Assembly: GCA_005281725.1 (NCBI GenBank)
Contig: SSBO01000012.1
Coordinates: 1,277,174-1,341,173 of the forward strand
Direction: 5' to 3'
Length of the DNA: 64,000 nucleotides
Origin: Wuchereria bancrofti
Lineage: Eukaryota > Nematoda > Chromadorea > Rhabditida > Onchocercidae
Shown: positions 63,447 to 64,000 of the stretch, piece by piece
Position numbering within the stretch: position 1 is the stretch's first letter
How the letters are laid out: the number at the start of each line of letters is the position of its first letter
Notes under the pieces: model-generated
Told to the model about the DNA's origin: nothing
Database searches by the model: none
Seen by the model: the letters and a program-made list of their open reading frames with translations, nothing else
Position numbers and translations under genes: made by a program

Positions 63447-63560
63447 GATGATTTAATTAATATCGGACAAATAATCAGTAATTTAGTGGCTACTACAAGT
63501 AAATTCTTGATGGATAACTGATGATTTAATTACTGCCGAACAAATCATCAGTAATTCTGC
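63447..63560. repeat. Diverged tandem pair with a 10-bp hairpin
   Basis: GATGATTTAATTA at 63447 recurs at 63520 with similar flanks (CGGACAAATAATCAGTAAT against CCGAACAAATCATCAGTAAT). In the second copy CTGATGATTT (63518-63527) and AAATCATCAG (63542-63551) form a perfect 10-bp stem with a 14-base loop. Confidence 0.7.
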
Positions 63561-63610
63561 GCTAATCATTTTCCAGTTAGTGATAACAGACTAACAGAGA
63601 GAGATAACAG

Positions 63611-63664
63611 ACTTAAGTATACTATGAAATGCTAAGCTATCGGAAAAGTGAAATCAGTTAAATC
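63611..63664 (+). repeat. Dispersed repeat, copy B
   Basis: 'acttaagtatactatgaaat' and the following ATCGGAAAAGTGAAATCAG match copy A at 60250-60307 with small gaps. It starts 60 bases after the hairpin at 63518-63551. Confidence 0.75.
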
Positions 63665-64000
63665 AGTTCTATCGTTCACGATCAAATGAAATTTAAATTG
63701 ACCGAATTATAAAGTAGAGTACTCAGAAAATAAATTTATAATAAAAATTTGTTGTGCAAGAAATCTGCACGAATTGAAGTAATCCCTTCTGTAAAGTATT
63801 TATAAAGTATTGTCCTTCAATTTTTAGTTAAATGGTTTGAAAATATTTTATTAACAGATTGAGCGTTTATTTTGCTTATGCTGAAAATGGACAAATTTTG
63901 TTAGAGCAGCATGCCAACAATTTAGACATGCAATCAAAACGGGAAAAGAAATGAAAAATTGAATGACACTGAATACAAACATATCTTAATGAATAATAAA

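Larger units (their letters stand above)
62429..64000. other. 3' flank without recognised gene
   Basis: No coding exon was recognised on either strand; the longest open frames lack similarity and splice support. The stretch holds the repeat and hairpin listed separately. Confidence 0.55.

Overview
The window is very AT-rich eukaryotic DNA, most likely from a nematode. Short introns end in TTTCAG or TTTAG, and splice-acceptor-like sites lie only 5-19 bases before several start codons, as expected for spliced-leader trans-splicing. The gene set (CRTC, Dok-type adaptor, adducin, a possible BORC subunit) is ordinary metazoan. The species cannot be named from the sequence; a parasitic, microsatellite-rich nematode is an inference. 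Bacterial features (operons, CRISPR, attachment sites) are absent and no RNA gene was recognised.

Layout. 1-299 (minus): N-terminal exon of a CREB-regulated transcription coactivator, running off the left edge. 300-12778: about 12.5 kb without a recognisable gene, made of microsatellites, a 14-bp minisatellite, purine/pyrimidine tracts and an N gap in an AAT repeat. 12784-17532 (plus): nine-exon Dok-like PH plus IRS-type PTB adaptor. 17533-36410: about 19 kb with no recognisable gene, holding two assembly-type duplications flanking Ns, degenerate tandem repeats and hairpins. 36416-44749 (plus): adducin, about 19 coding exons per transcript, with a pair of homologous 99-nt alternative exons in the head domain and a 99-nt cassette exon in the tail. 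47491-48573 (plus): four-exon, 102-residue coiled-coil protein, possibly BORC subunit 7. 50232-51790 (minus): four-exon serine/threonine kinase with all catalytic residues. 51791-60711: no firm gene, a third duplication around Ns and possible decayed coding matter near 58.8-60.6 kb. 60712-62325 (plus): four-exon unrecognised protein of 232 residues. 62326-64000: 3' flank with a diverged repeat copy and a hairpin.

Gene models were assembled by hand from splice sites, and intron phases agree across every junction reported. The genes do not form one pathway: CRTC, the Dok-like adaptor and the kinase are signalling proteins, adducin is cytoskeletal, and the BORC-like protein would act in lysosome positioning. 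The most interesting items are the homologous alternative exon pair of adducin (one copy with a GC donor), the unusual phosphotyrosine pocket and nearby alternative acceptor of the Dok-like gene, a coding-like open frame inside an adducin intron, and the 232-residue orphan.
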